From positions 124,001 through 188,000 of the forward strand of contig NZ_JACIGE010000005.1 in NCBI RefSeq assembly GCF_014197755.1: a DNA stretch of 64,000 nt. Direction: 5' to 3'. Below are positions 28,450-36,817 of this stretch, in pieces. The notes beneath the pieces are model-generated. The model was not told where the DNA came from, did no database searches, and was given only the letters and a program-made list of their open reading frames with translations. The DNA is from Rhodocyclus tenuis (GTDB taxonomy: Bacteria > Pseudomonadota > Gammaproteobacteria > Burkholderiales > Rhodocyclaceae). The stretch's first letter is position 1, and every line of letters starts with the position of its first letter. The position numbers and the translations under genes were made by a program.

Positions 28450-30690
28450 ATGCGCTTTCACTTTCCCGTCATCATCATCGATGAAGACTTCCGTTCGGAG
28501 AACACCAGCGGACTCGGCATTCGCGCGCTGGCCAAGGCGATCGAGGAAGAAGGCCTGGAGGTGCTCGGCGTCACCAGCTACGGCGACCTGACCTCCTTCG
28601 CGCAGCAGCAGAGCCGCGCTTCGGTGTTCATCCTGTCGATCGACGACGAGGAATTCATCTCCGACCGCGCCGACGACACGATCGAGGAACTGCGCGCGTT
28701 CGTGAAGGAAATCCGCTTCCGCAACGCCGACATCCCGATTTTCCTGCACGGCGAGACGCGCACTTCGCGCCATATCCCGAACGACGTGCTGCGCGAGCTG
28801 CACGGCTTCATCCACATGTTCGAGGACACGCCCGAGTTCATCGCGCGCAACGTCGTGCGCGAGGCGAAGTCCTACCTCGAAGCGCTGCCGCCGCCGTTCT
28901 TCCGCGCGCTGACGCACTACGCTGCCGACGGTTCGTATTCGTGGCACTGTCCCGGACACTCGGGCGGCGTCGCTTTCCTGAAGAGTCCGGTTGGCCAGAT
29001 GTTCCACCAGTTCTTCGGCGAGAACATGCTGCGCGCCGACGTCTGCAACGCCGTCGACGAACTCGGCCAGCTGCTCGACCACACCGGGCCGGTTGCCGCT
29101 TCCGAACGCAATGCGGCGCGCATCTTCAACGCCGATCACCTGTTCTTCGTCACCAACGGCACCTCGACCTCGAACAAGATCGTCTGGCACTCGACCGTCG
29201 CGCCGGGCGATGTGGTTGTCGTCGACCGCAACTGCCACAAGTCGATCCTGCACGCGATCATCATGACCGGCGCGATTCCGGTCTTCCTGATGCCGACGCG
29301 CAACAACTTCGGCATCATCGGTCCGATCCCGAAGGAAGAGTTCCGCTGGGAAAACATCGAGAAGAAGATCGCCGCCAACCCCTTCGCGCGCGACGTCAAG
29401 GCCAAGCCGCGCGTGCTGACCATCACGCAGAGCACCTACGACGGCATCCTCTACAACGTCGAGGAAATCAAGGAGCTGCTCGACGGGCGCATCGATTCGC
29501 TGCACTTCGACGAAGCCTGGCTGCCGCACGCCACCTTCCACGATTTCTATCGCGGCATGCACGCCATCGGCAAGGACCGCGCGCCCTGCCGTCATTCGAT
29601 GCTGTTCTCGACGCAGTCAACGCACAAGCTGCTCGCCGGCCTTTCGCAGGCGTCGCAGATCCTCGTGCAGGAGTCGCAGACACGGCAGCTCGACCGCGAC
29701 TGCTTCAACGAATCCTTCCTGATGCACACCTCGACCAGCCCGCAGTACGCGATCATTGCCTCGTGCGACGTCGCCGCGGCGATGATGGAAGAGCCGGGCG
29801 GGCCGGCGCTGGTCGAGGAATCGATCCGCGAGGCGCTCGACTTCCGTCGCGCCATGCGCAAGGTCGACGAGGAGTGGGGCACCGACTGGTGGTTCAAGGT
29901 GTGGGGCCCGGACGACCTGTCCGAAGAGGGCGTCAGCGACCGCGAGGACTGGGTGCTCAAGGCCAACGAGCGCTGGCACGGTTTCGGCAATCTGGCGCCG
30001 GGCTTCAACATGCTCGACCCGATCAAGGCGACGATCATCACGCCGGGGCTCGACGTTGACGGCGATTTTGCCGACGATTTCGGCATTCCGGCGGCGATCG
30101 TCACCAAGTACCTCGCCGAGCACGGCGTCATCGTCGAAAAGACCGGCCTGTACTCGTTCTTCATCATGTTCACCATCGGCATCACCAAGGGCCGCTGGAA
30201 CACGATGGTCACCGAACTGCAGCAGTTCAAGGACGATTACGACCGCAACCATCCGCTGTGGAAGGTGCTGCCCGAGTTCGTTGCCAAGCACCCGCGCTAC
30301 GAGCGCATCGGCTTGCGCGACCTGTGCGACCAGATCCACGGCATCTACCGCGCCAACGACATCGCCCGGCTGACCACCGAGATGTACCTCTCGAACATGG
30401 AGCCGGCGATGAAGCCGGCCGACGCCTTCGCGCGCATGGCGCACCGCGAGGTCGACCGCACGCCGATCGACGAACTCGAAGGGCGCATCACCAGCATCCT
30501 GCTGACGCCGTACCCGCCGGGAATCCCGCTGCTCATTCCGGGCGAGCGCTTCAACGGCACGATCGTCCGCTACCTCAAGTTCGCGCGCGAGTTCAACGAG
30601 AAATTCCCCGGCTTCGAGACCGACATCCACGGTCTGGTCAAGGAAGTTGTCGACGGCAAGGCGCAGTATTTCGTGGACTGCGTACGCTGA
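28450..30690 (+). CDS. Orn/Lys/Arg decarboxylase class I (arginine/lysine/ornithine)
   Basis: 746 residues. Order: N-terminal wing/receiver-like domain (FPVIIIDEDFRSENTSG, about 1-130), PLP fold-type I domain (WHCPGHSGGVAFLKSP, TNGTSTSNKIVWHS) with the PLP lysine K393 in STQSTHKLLAGLSQ, and a C-terminal domain ending RYLKFAREF. The enzyme decarboxylates a basic amino acid to a polyamine or agmatine, consuming a proton. Sequence alone does not settle whether arginine, lysine or ornithine is the substrate; betaproteobacterial relatives are usually annotated as arginine decarboxylase. No linked antiporter is present. Confidence 0.93.
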   Translation: MRFHFPVIIIDEDFRSENTSGLGIRALAKAIEEEGLEVLGVTSYGDLTSFAQQQSRASVFILSIDDEEFISDRADDTIEELRAFVKEIRFRNADIPIFLHGETRTSRHIPNDVLRELHGFIHMFEDTPEFIARNVVREAKSYLEALPPPFFRALTHYAADGSYSWHCPGHSGGVAFLKSPVGQMFHQFFGENMLRADVCNAVDELGQLLDHTGPVAASERNAARIFNADHLFFVTNGTSTSNKIVWHSTVAPGDVVVVDRNCHKSILHAIIMTGAIPVFLMPTRNNFGIIGPIPKEEFRWENIEKKIAANPFARDVKAKPRVLTITQSTYDGILYNVEEIKELLDGRIDSLHFDEAWLPHATFHDFYRGMHAIGKDRAPCRHSMLFSTQSTHKLLAGLSQASQILVQESQTRQLDRDCFNESFLMHTSTSPQYAIIASCDVAAAMMEEPGGPALVEESIREALDFRRAMRKVDEEWGTDWWFKVWGPDDLSEEGVSDREDWVLKANERWHGFGNLAPGFNMLDPIKATIITPGLDVDGDFADDFGIPAAIVTKYLAEHGVIVEKTGLYSFFIMFTIGITKGRWNTMVTELQQFKDDYDRNHPLWKVLPEFVAKHPRYERIGLRDLCDQIHGIYRANDIARLTTEMYLSNMEPAMKPADAFARMAHREVDRTPIDELEGRITSILLTPYPPGIPLLIPGERFNGTIVRYLKFAREFNEKFPGFETDIHGLVKEVVDGKAQYFVDCVR

Positions 30691-30812
30691 GGCTGTCGGC
30701 AGCGGGCTGAGCGGGCGCGGTCGGCGTACTGAGCCCTTCTCCCGCATTCGCGGTGTGATGTGTCGCGGGCGACGTGTGCTGGTCGGCGTACTGCGCGTGG
30801 CGTACCGCGTAC

Positions 30813-30877
30813 GGCGGGCCGGGCGCCGGGCGCTCCTCATGGCTGCACAAATCGTCGCACCCGCCGCCCGGCCCGCC
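30813..30877 (-). repeat. Long hairpin 1 of a twin-hairpin element
   Basis: A GC-rich stem (arms 30813-30832 and 30858-30877, 18 of 20 positions pair) encloses a 25-base loop. The loop core, 30836-30855, is the exact reverse complement of the loop core of hairpin 2. Read on the minus strand, the core is acgatttgtgcagccatgag. The stem sequence differs from hairpin 2. Confidence 0.85.
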
Positions 30878-30959
30878 TTGCCGGACTTGGCCGCGTACTG
30901 TTACCGCTTCTTCTGCCGTCCGTCTTCTGCCTTTTGCCGGATGCACCGACTTGGCTCGA

Positions 30960-31028
30960 CATGACGGGGGTGGGGCCGGGGCAACGATTTGTGCAGCCAT
31001 GAGGCGCCCCGGCCCCACCCCCGTCATG
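30960..31028 (+). repeat. Long hairpin 2 of a twin-hairpin element
   Basis: A perfect 23-base inverted repeat (30960-30982 and 31006-31028) encloses a 23-base loop with the core acgatttgtgcagccatgag (30984-31003). The same 20 bases occur inverted in hairpin 1. No T tract follows, so an ordinary terminator is unlikely. Confidence 0.9.
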
Positions 31029-31151
31029 CGCTGTGTCCGCGATACCCTTCTCGCAGCTTCTTAAGTCCGCAGGGCAACCCGCAAAACGCAGTTTTCCCTG
31101 CGGCTTCGTCGCGCCGCGAGCCGCGCGGAACGCTTTGCCGCGCTCAGCGGC

Positions 31152-31643
31152 TCAGCGTGCCTCGGCGATGCGCTGGTAGCTGACGAAGTCGAAAGCCGGC
31201 TCGCCGCGGCTGCTTTCCTCTCGTCCGATTTCCTGCCATTCGTCGGCGGCGACTGGCGGGAAGAAGGCATCGCCATCGGCGTCGGCCGCCACCTCGGTGA
31301 GCACCAGCCGCTGTGCCAGCGGCAGCGCCTGCCGGTAGAGTTCGGCGCCGCCGATGACAAATATCTCACCAGCGCCGGCAATCGCCAGCGCGTCGGGCAG
31401 CGAATGGACGACGCTGGCGCCTTCGGCGGCAAAGCCTTGGTCGCGCGTGAGTACGACGTTGTGCCGGCCGGGCAAGGGGCGGAAAGCCGGCGGCAGCGAT
31501 TCCCAGGTACGCCTGCCCATGATCACAGTGCGCCCGCGCGTCGTCGCGCGGAAGTGGCGCAGATCTTCCGGCAGATGCCAGAGCAGGCCGTTGTCACGGC
31601 CGATGGCGCCGTTTTTCGCGACGACGGCGATCAGCGTCAGCAC
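31152..31643 (-). CDS. folA: Dihydrofolate reductase
   Basis: 163 residues. It regenerates tetrahydrofolate using NADPH. Motifs are LIAVVAKNGAIGRDNGLLWH, LPEDLRHFRATT, VIMGRRTWESLP and FVIGGAELYRQALP. The GTG start at 31643 has GGGGAG 4 bases upstream; the open frame running further back is a shadow of pgi. It is the last gene of a thyA-pgi-folA run, 86 bases after pgi. thyA and folA belong to one cycle, because thymidylate synthase makes the dihydrofolate this enzyme reduces. Confidence 0.96.
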   Translation of the reverse strand: MLTLIAVVAKNGAIGRDNGLLWHLPEDLRHFRATTRGRTVIMGRRTWESLPPAFRPLPGRHNVVLTRDQGFAAEGASVVHSLPDALAIAGAGEIFVIGGAELYRQALPLAQRLVLTEVAADADGDAFFPPVAADEWQEIGREESSRGEPAFDFVSYQRIAEAR

Positions 31644-31729
31644 CTGCTCCCCGGTTTGCGGCTCCGCTCGTGGCTTCGCTGTGACCTGCGGCAAGACCTT
31701 GTCGGCGGCGCCTGCCGCCGCGTTCTGGC

Positions 31730-33349
31730 TCACAGATGCCGCGCGCGCACGGCGCGGCAATGCGCGATCAGGCCGCCGGTCGATGAGTCGCTGCCGGCCG
31801 GCAGCGCGCCGCCTTCGATCGCCGGCAGCAGACGCTGCGCGAGCTTCTTGCCGAGTTCGACACCCCACTGGTCGAAAGGGTTGATTCCCCAGATGACGCC
31901 CTGCGCCAGCGTCTTGTGCTCGTAGGCGGCGAGCAGCAGGCCGAGATGGTAGGGGTCGAGCCGTGGCAGGACGAAGGTCGACGACGGCTGGTTGCCCGGG
32001 CAGCGGCGGTAGGCCGGTTCGGCGTCCGGGTTGCCGAAGGCGAGCGCTTCCGACTGCGCGAAGCAGTTGGCGAGCAGGCGTTCGTGATGGTCGGGCAGCG
32101 GGTAGTCGCTTTCGGCGATGGCGATGAAGTCGACCGGCAGCAGGCGACCGCCCTGATGCAGCAGCTGGAACCACGCGTGTTGTGCGTTGGTGCCGGCGTT
32201 GCCCCATAGTACCGGTGCGGCCGGGCGCGCCAGCGGCTCGCCGTCGCGGCCGATGCTCTTGCCGTTGCTCTCCATTTCCAGCTGCTGCAGGTAGTCCGGC
32301 AGCAGACGCAGCGACTGGCTGTAGGGGACCAGCGCGTAGGCGCCGGCGCCGCGCACGCTGCTGTTCCAGACGCCGAGCAGCGCCATCATGAGCGGCAGGT
32401 TCTGCCGCGTCGGTGCGCTGCGGAAGTGTTCGTCCATGGCGGCGGCGCCGTCGAGCAGGCGTTCGAAAGCGTCCATGCCGATGGCCAGCGCCAGCGGCAG
32501 GCCGACCGCCGACCACAGCGAGAAGCGGCCGCCGACCCAGTCGGCAAAACCGAAGATCATCTCCGGATTGACGCCGAAGTCGATCGCCGTCTGCGGGCTG
32601 GCGCTTACCGCGACAAACTGCCGCGCCAGCGCCAGCTGGCGCAGCTTGGGGTTGTCGCCGGTGGCGTCGGCGTTGGCCAGCAGCCATTCGCGCGCGGTGG
32701 CGGCGTTGGTCAGCGTCTCGATGGTGGTGAAGGTCTTGCTGGCAACGATGAACAGCGTCGTGCGCGGATCGAGCGCTTCGAGCGTCGGTGCGATGTCGGC
32801 GGCGTCGAGGTTGGCGACGTAGTGGATGGCGAGCGTCGGGTGGCCGATGGCGTTGAGCGCGGCAGTGACCATGCGCGGGCCGAGGTCGGAGCCGCCGATG
32901 CCGAGATTGACGACGGTGCGGATCGGCTCGCCGCTGTAGCCGCGCCACTGGCCGCTGCGTACCGCTTCGCAGAACTTGCGCATGCGCGCGCGCGTCGCGC
33001 GCACTTCCGGGATGACGTCGACGCCGTCGACCAGCACCGGCGCGTCGCCACGCTGGCGTAGCGCGACGTGCAGCACGGCGCGGCCTTCGCTTTCATTGAT
33101 CTTCTCGCCAGCGAACATGCGCTCGCGCCAGCCGGCAACGTCGGCGGCCTGCGCCAGATTGTCGAGCAGTACCAGCGTTTCGTCGGTGACCCACTGTTTC
33201 GAGTAATCGAAAAGCAACTCGCCGACGTGCAGCGAATGGCGCGAAAAACGCGTTGCATCGGCGGCGAACAGGTCGCGCAGGCTTTGTCCACGCAGCGCTT
33301 GCGCGTGGGCGTCGAGTGCCTGCCAGGCGGCAGCGAGGGGTGGGTTCAT
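31730..33349 (-). CDS. pgi: Glucose-6-phosphate isomerase
   Basis: 539 residues. It interconverts glucose 6-phosphate and fructose 6-phosphate. Recognised segments are NLGIGGSDLGPRMVTAAL, VASKTFTTIETLTNA, FADWVGGRFSLWSAVGLP and the C-terminal GVIWGINPFDQWGVELGK. It starts 3 bases after the thyA stop codon, so the two are tightly linked, an unusual insertion of a sugar enzyme between thymidylate and folate genes. The reading frame is intact. Confidence 0.97.
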   Translation of the reverse strand: MNPPLAAAWQALDAHAQALRGQSLRDLFAADATRFSRHSLHVGELLFDYSKQWVTDETLVLLDNLAQAADVAGWRERMFAGEKINESEGRAVLHVALRQRGDAPVLVDGVDVIPEVRATRARMRKFCEAVRSGQWRGYSGEPIRTVVNLGIGGSDLGPRMVTAALNAIGHPTLAIHYVANLDAADIAPTLEALDPRTTLFIVASKTFTTIETLTNAATAREWLLANADATGDNPKLRQLALARQFVAVSASPQTAIDFGVNPEMIFGFADWVGGRFSLWSAVGLPLALAIGMDAFERLLDGAAAMDEHFRSAPTRQNLPLMMALLGVWNSSVRGAGAYALVPYSQSLRLLPDYLQQLEMESNGKSIGRDGEPLARPAAPVLWGNAGTNAQHAWFQLLHQGGRLLPVDFIAIAESDYPLPDHHERLLANCFAQSEALAFGNPDAEPAYRRCPGNQPSSTFVLPRLDPYHLGLLLAAYEHKTLAQGVIWGINPFDQWGVELGKKLAQRLLPAIEGGALPAGSDSSTGGLIAHCRAVRARHL

Positions 33350-33352
33350 GGT

Positions 33353-34147
33353 TTAGACGGCGACCGGCGCCGGGATGTGGGGATGCGGATCGTAGGCTTC
33401 GAGCGTGAAATCCTCGAAGCGGAAGGCGAACAAGTCAGTCACCGCCGGGTTCAGGCGCATCAATGGCAGCGCGCGCGGCGTGCGCGACAGCTGCAGTTGC
33501 GCCTGTTCGAGGTGGTTGCTGTAGAGGTGCGCGTCGCCGAAGGTGTGCACGAAATCGCCCGGCCGGTAGCCGCAGACCTGCGCCAGCATCAGCGTCAGCA
33601 GCGCGTACGAGGCGATGTTGAAGGGAACGCCGAGGAAGATGTCGGCGCTGCGCTGGTAGAGCTGGCACGACAGGCGGCCGTCGGCGACGTAGAACTGCAC
33701 CAGCGCGTGGCAGGGCGGCAGCGCCATGCGTTCGACGTCGGCCGGGTTCCAGGCGCTGACGATGTGCCGGCGCGAGTCCGGGTTGTTTTTCAGGCTGGCG
33801 ACGAGTTGCGCGATCTGGTCGATTTCGCGCCCGTCGGGCGTCTGCCAGTGGCGCCACTGGTGGCCGTACACCGGACCGAGCTCGCCGTCGGCGTCGGCCC
33901 ATTCGTCCCAGATGCGCACGCCGTTCTCGCGCAGGTAGGCGATATTGGTTTCGCCGCGCAGGAACCACAGCAGTTCGTGGATGATCGAGCGCAGGTGCAA
34001 CTTCTTGGTCGTCAGTACGGGGAAGCCGGCGGCGAGGTCGAAACGCATTTGCCAGCCGAAAACCGAGCGCGTACCGGTGCCGGTGCGGTCGCCCTTGGTC
34101 GCGCCGTGGTCGATGACGTGGCGCATCAGGTCGAGATACTGCTGCAT
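33353..34147 (-). CDS. thyA: Thymidylate synthase
   Basis: 264 residues, the usual ThyA length. It methylates dUMP to dTMP using methylene-tetrahydrofolate. The catalytic Cys is in [12 protein letters not shown], with [19 protein letters not shown] and the C-terminal ending [11 protein letters not shown]. It is the first gene of thyA-pgi-folA. The start is clear from the family N-terminus [15 protein letters not shown]. Confidence 0.98.
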   Translation of the reverse strand: MQQYLDLMRHVIDHGATKGDRTGTGTRSVFGWQMRFDLAAGFPVLTTKKLHLRSIIHELLWFLRGETNIAYLRENGVRIWDEWADADGELGPVYGHQWRHWQTPDGREIDQIAQLVASLKNNPDSRRHIVSAWNPADVERMALPPCHALVQFYVADGRLSCQLYQRSADIFLGVPFNIASYALLTLMLAQVCGYRPGDFVHTFGDAHLYSNHLEQAQLQLSRTPRALPLMRLNPAVTDLFAFRFEDFTLEAYDPHPHIPAPVAV

Positions 34148-34389
34148 GCGGGGAAGTAGATTCGTCGGGATAAGGCGGTCGATTGTAAATCGGATTCACC
34201 GGCGCCAGCGCATGCACGCTCAAGAACACGCCGGGCCGCTTGTCTGCCCGGCCGCAGCGCGCTGTTGCATGCCCGCCGGCCGGATGAGCGAGGCAGCCGC
34301 GTATCCCCGGTAATGCGTATTGCGAGGCGGGGACCAGCGTTTATACTCATGCGCTCAGCAAGCAGCGATCCCGTGCCGATCGTTTCAGT

Positions 34390-35931
34390 ATGTCCAGGGC
34401 CATGATTCTCGACTTTTTCGCCTCGCGCTCTGCCCATCCGCTCGACGACCCCGCCGAACTCCGGCGTGTCATCGCGGCACTGCCGCCCGACAATCCGTTC
34501 AAGGCGGTCGATGAGGTTTTCGGCTGGCTGGAGTCCTTGCAGCAGGCCGACGACGTGCGTGTCGACCGGCGTTTCGAGGCGGTTCGTGCGCTTGACGACG
34601 CAGCGCAGCCGCATCTGCGCCGGCTCGCCCGCGATTACCTGCAGTCGTCCCGGCTTTCGAAGAACGACGAGCGTCGCCTGTGGTCGGCCAACCACGCTTA
34701 CTGGGAGGCAGCCGGCTCGCTCTACGCGCGCTGCCTGCGCATTGCCGCCGCCGACGCGCGCTCGAGCGGCGCCGAGGCCTTCCGCAATTCGGCGACGCTG
34801 GCGTCGGCGCGGCTGGTCGCCGCGCGTGGCATGCAGGCCAAATGGTTCCAGTTCCGCTACGCGGCAGTTCCGGCCGCAGTGTGGCGCGAGTTGGGCGGCA
34901 CGTATCTCGCCGCGGAAGCGGCGGGCGTCGCGCAGAAACCCGTCCAGCTCTATCCGCAGGAACCGGCGACGACGACGGTCAGCGCGCTCTATCTGCAGTC
35001 GCTGGCGCTGTATTCCTCGTCGGCCGATAGCCTGTCGCCGCTCGAGATCGAACTGGCCGATCGCTTGCTCGGACGTTTCCTGGCCGGTTTCGACTTCTCG
35101 CCGACGCCCCGCGCCGATAGCGTTTACTGGGTCGACGCCGGCAATGGCGGAGCGCCGATGCGTCTGGCGCGCGACCCGCAGGCGCTCATGCCGACACTGC
35201 GTTTCTTTTCCGGTGGCGCTTCGGCGCCAACGATCGAAGCCTTGATCAGCCAGGTCGAGCGCGGCGATTTGCCGGCCGACCTCAAGCTCGGTGCGCAGTT
35301 TCCGCCGCGCGTGCTCTTGCCGGTGCTGCAGCATCTGGCCTTGTACTGGGCGCCGAAGCCGCCGATGCGCGAGCATCCGCGGCATGCGGTGCGTACGCGC
35401 GTGGCCGTGCTCAACGGATTCGACAATGGCTTTTCGATCTTTGCCGGCGAACTGGCGCGTCTGGGGCGCGAGAACGAAGCCGAGAGCTGGGTGATCGAAA
35501 ATGTCAGCCTCGGCGGTTTCGGCGCCGTGGTCGACGCAGCCCGCGGTGAATGGTTGAAAGTCGGGGCGCTGCTCGCGCTGCAGCCGGCCGGCGGCGACAA
35601 CTGGCTGCTTGGTGTCGTCGGTCGTTGCGCGCGCGATGCGAGCGAGCGGCCACTGGTCGGCATCCGTACCCTGGCGCGCTATCCGCTCAGCGTGCAGTTG
35701 CGGCCGCGCGCCAGCGGGCTGGCGGCGATCAACGGCATTCCCGGAATCTGGCTGCGTGAAGGCGGCAACGAGGACGAGGCGCGCTTCCTGTTACCGCCGG
35801 CGACTTTCAATCTGCGCGAAACGCTCGAATTCTTCAGCAACGGCGGGCGCTGGTTGCTCAGTCCGGTCGAGCTCGAGGAAAGCGGCGAGGATTTCGAGCT
35901 GGCGCGTTACCGCCTGCGCTACGACGCCTGA
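34390..35931 (+). CDS. Uncharacterised protein with PilZ-like C-terminal module
   Basis: 513 residues, no signal peptide or membrane helix. The N-terminal 330 residues are helical and unrecognised. From about 330 a PilZ-like pattern appears: RHAVR fits the RxxxR motif, and ENVSLGGFGAVV about 40 residues later fits [D/N]xSxxG, followed by GRCARDASERPLVGIRTLA. PilZ domains bind c-di-GMP, so a c-di-GMP effector role is inferred; the spacing between the two motifs is longer than usual. The ATG at 34390 is used; one at 34402 is possible. It is alone between divergent thyA and convergent darP. Confidence 0.65.
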   Translation: MSRAMILDFFASRSAHPLDDPAELRRVIAALPPDNPFKAVDEVFGWLESLQQADDVRVDRRFEAVRALDDAAQPHLRRLARDYLQSSRLSKNDERRLWSANHAYWEAAGSLYARCLRIAAADARSSGAEAFRNSATLASARLVAARGMQAKWFQFRYAAVPAAVWRELGGTYLAAEAAGVAQKPVQLYPQEPATTTVSALYLQSLALYSSSADSLSPLEIELADRLLGRFLAGFDFSPTPRADSVYWVDAGNGGAPMRLARDPQALMPTLRFFSGGASAPTIEALISQVERGDLPADLKLGAQFPPRVLLPVLQHLALYWAPKPPMREHPRHAVRTRVAVLNGFDNGFSIFAGELARLGRENEAESWVIENVSLGGFGAVVDAARGEWLKVGALLALQPAGGDNWLLGVVGRCARDASERPLVGIRTLARYPLSVQLRPRASGLAAINGIPGIWLREGGNEDEARFLLPPATFNLRETLEFFSNGGRWLLSPVELEESGEDFELARYRLRYDA

Positions 35932-36051
35932 ACTGCCGGTGCGTGCCTGAACGCAGATCCAGCGGGCGCTGCCGGTGTGCACGAAACGGCCAGGCTTCAG
36001 CGGGTGACCCGGTTGGTGATCGGCCTCGCCATCGCCAAGCTGCGCAAGCGT

Positions 36052-36621
36052 TCAGGCGGAGTGTTCGTCAGCGTCGTCGTCCGGCGCGTCGCTGTCCGTA
36101 TCTGCGGTTTCTGAAGCATTTTCGCCTGCCAGTTCGCGTAGCGCGCGGAACAGTGCGCGATAGCTGCGCGGCGGCTTGCCGGTGGCCTGTTCCTTCAGCG
36201 CCGCGCGACGCAGCGCACGCAGATGCTGCAGGTCGGCGCCGGGGAATTCGCTGGCGATCTCGCCGAGCGCACGTTCGTCGGCAAGGATGGCTTCGCGCAG
36301 TCGTTCCAGCCGGTGCATGCGCGCCGTTTCCACCGCCGAATCGCCGCGCGCGGCAGCGAGCACTTCGCGGATCGGCGCCGGATCGATGTCGCGCATCAGC
36401 CGACCGATGTACTGCATCTGCCGGCGCCGCGCCTCGTCGGTGCGCGTCATGCGCTGAACCTGGCGCAACGCGTCAGCCAGGCTTTCCGGCAGGTCGATCT
36501 TCTTCAGCCGGTCGGCAGACAGGCCGGCGAGTTCTTCGCCAAGCGACTGCAACTCGGCCATCGCCTGCTTGCGGCGCGTTTTCGAGAGGGGCAGATCGGT
36601 GTCGTTGTCGGCAGTGGTCAT
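36052..36621 (-). CDS. darP: Ribosome-associated protein DarP/YjgA (DUF615)
   Basis: 189 residues. The core LPLSKTRRKQAMAELQSLGEELAGLS and LPESLADALRQVQRM, with RRRQMQYIGRLMRDID, is typical of YjgA. The family member in E. coli binds 50S precursors and promotes late assembly. The C-terminal 20 residues are highly acidic. The start at 36621 gives the family N-terminus; the upstream frame continues without support. It is divergent from pmbA, a common pairing in betaproteobacteria. Confidence 0.92.
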   Translation of the reverse strand: MTTADNDTDLPLSKTRRKQAMAELQSLGEELAGLSADRLKKIDLPESLADALRQVQRMTRTDEARRRQMQYIGRLMRDIDPAPIREVLAAARGDSAVETARMHRLERLREAILADERALGEIASEFPGADLQHLRALRRAALKEQATGKPPRSYRALFRALRELAGENASETADTDSDAPDDDADEHSA

Positions 36622-36817
36622 GAGCGTGGAGCGGTTTCTGTGTGGAGTGCCGTTTCGCGTAAGGGCGGCACGATGGCGGAGCGGGGCGCCGGCAGTTGGC
36701 GGAGAGAAGGCGCGCACCGCGCCGCGGAGGAAGGCAGACTGCGCTGCCGGGGTGGCGAAGGGAGCTGGCCGGGGCTGCTGCTATGATAGCGACTTTCCCC
36801 GCCGGCCGCTCCCTACC

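Larger units (their letters stand above)
30691..31151. other. 461-base intergenic region between the decarboxylase and folA genes
   Basis: The region lies between convergent genes and holds the twin-hairpin element (30813-31028). A third, smaller stem (GCAGGG / CCCTGC) lies at about 31068-31095 near the folA end. The small frames crossing it are shadows of the palindromes, with Arg/Ala/Gly-heavy, non-protein-like composition. Confidence 0.7.

Noticed and set aside
30647-31064. Overlapping small frames after the decarboxylase gene
   Set aside because: They run through the palindromic twin-hairpin region with skewed composition and no ribosome sites.
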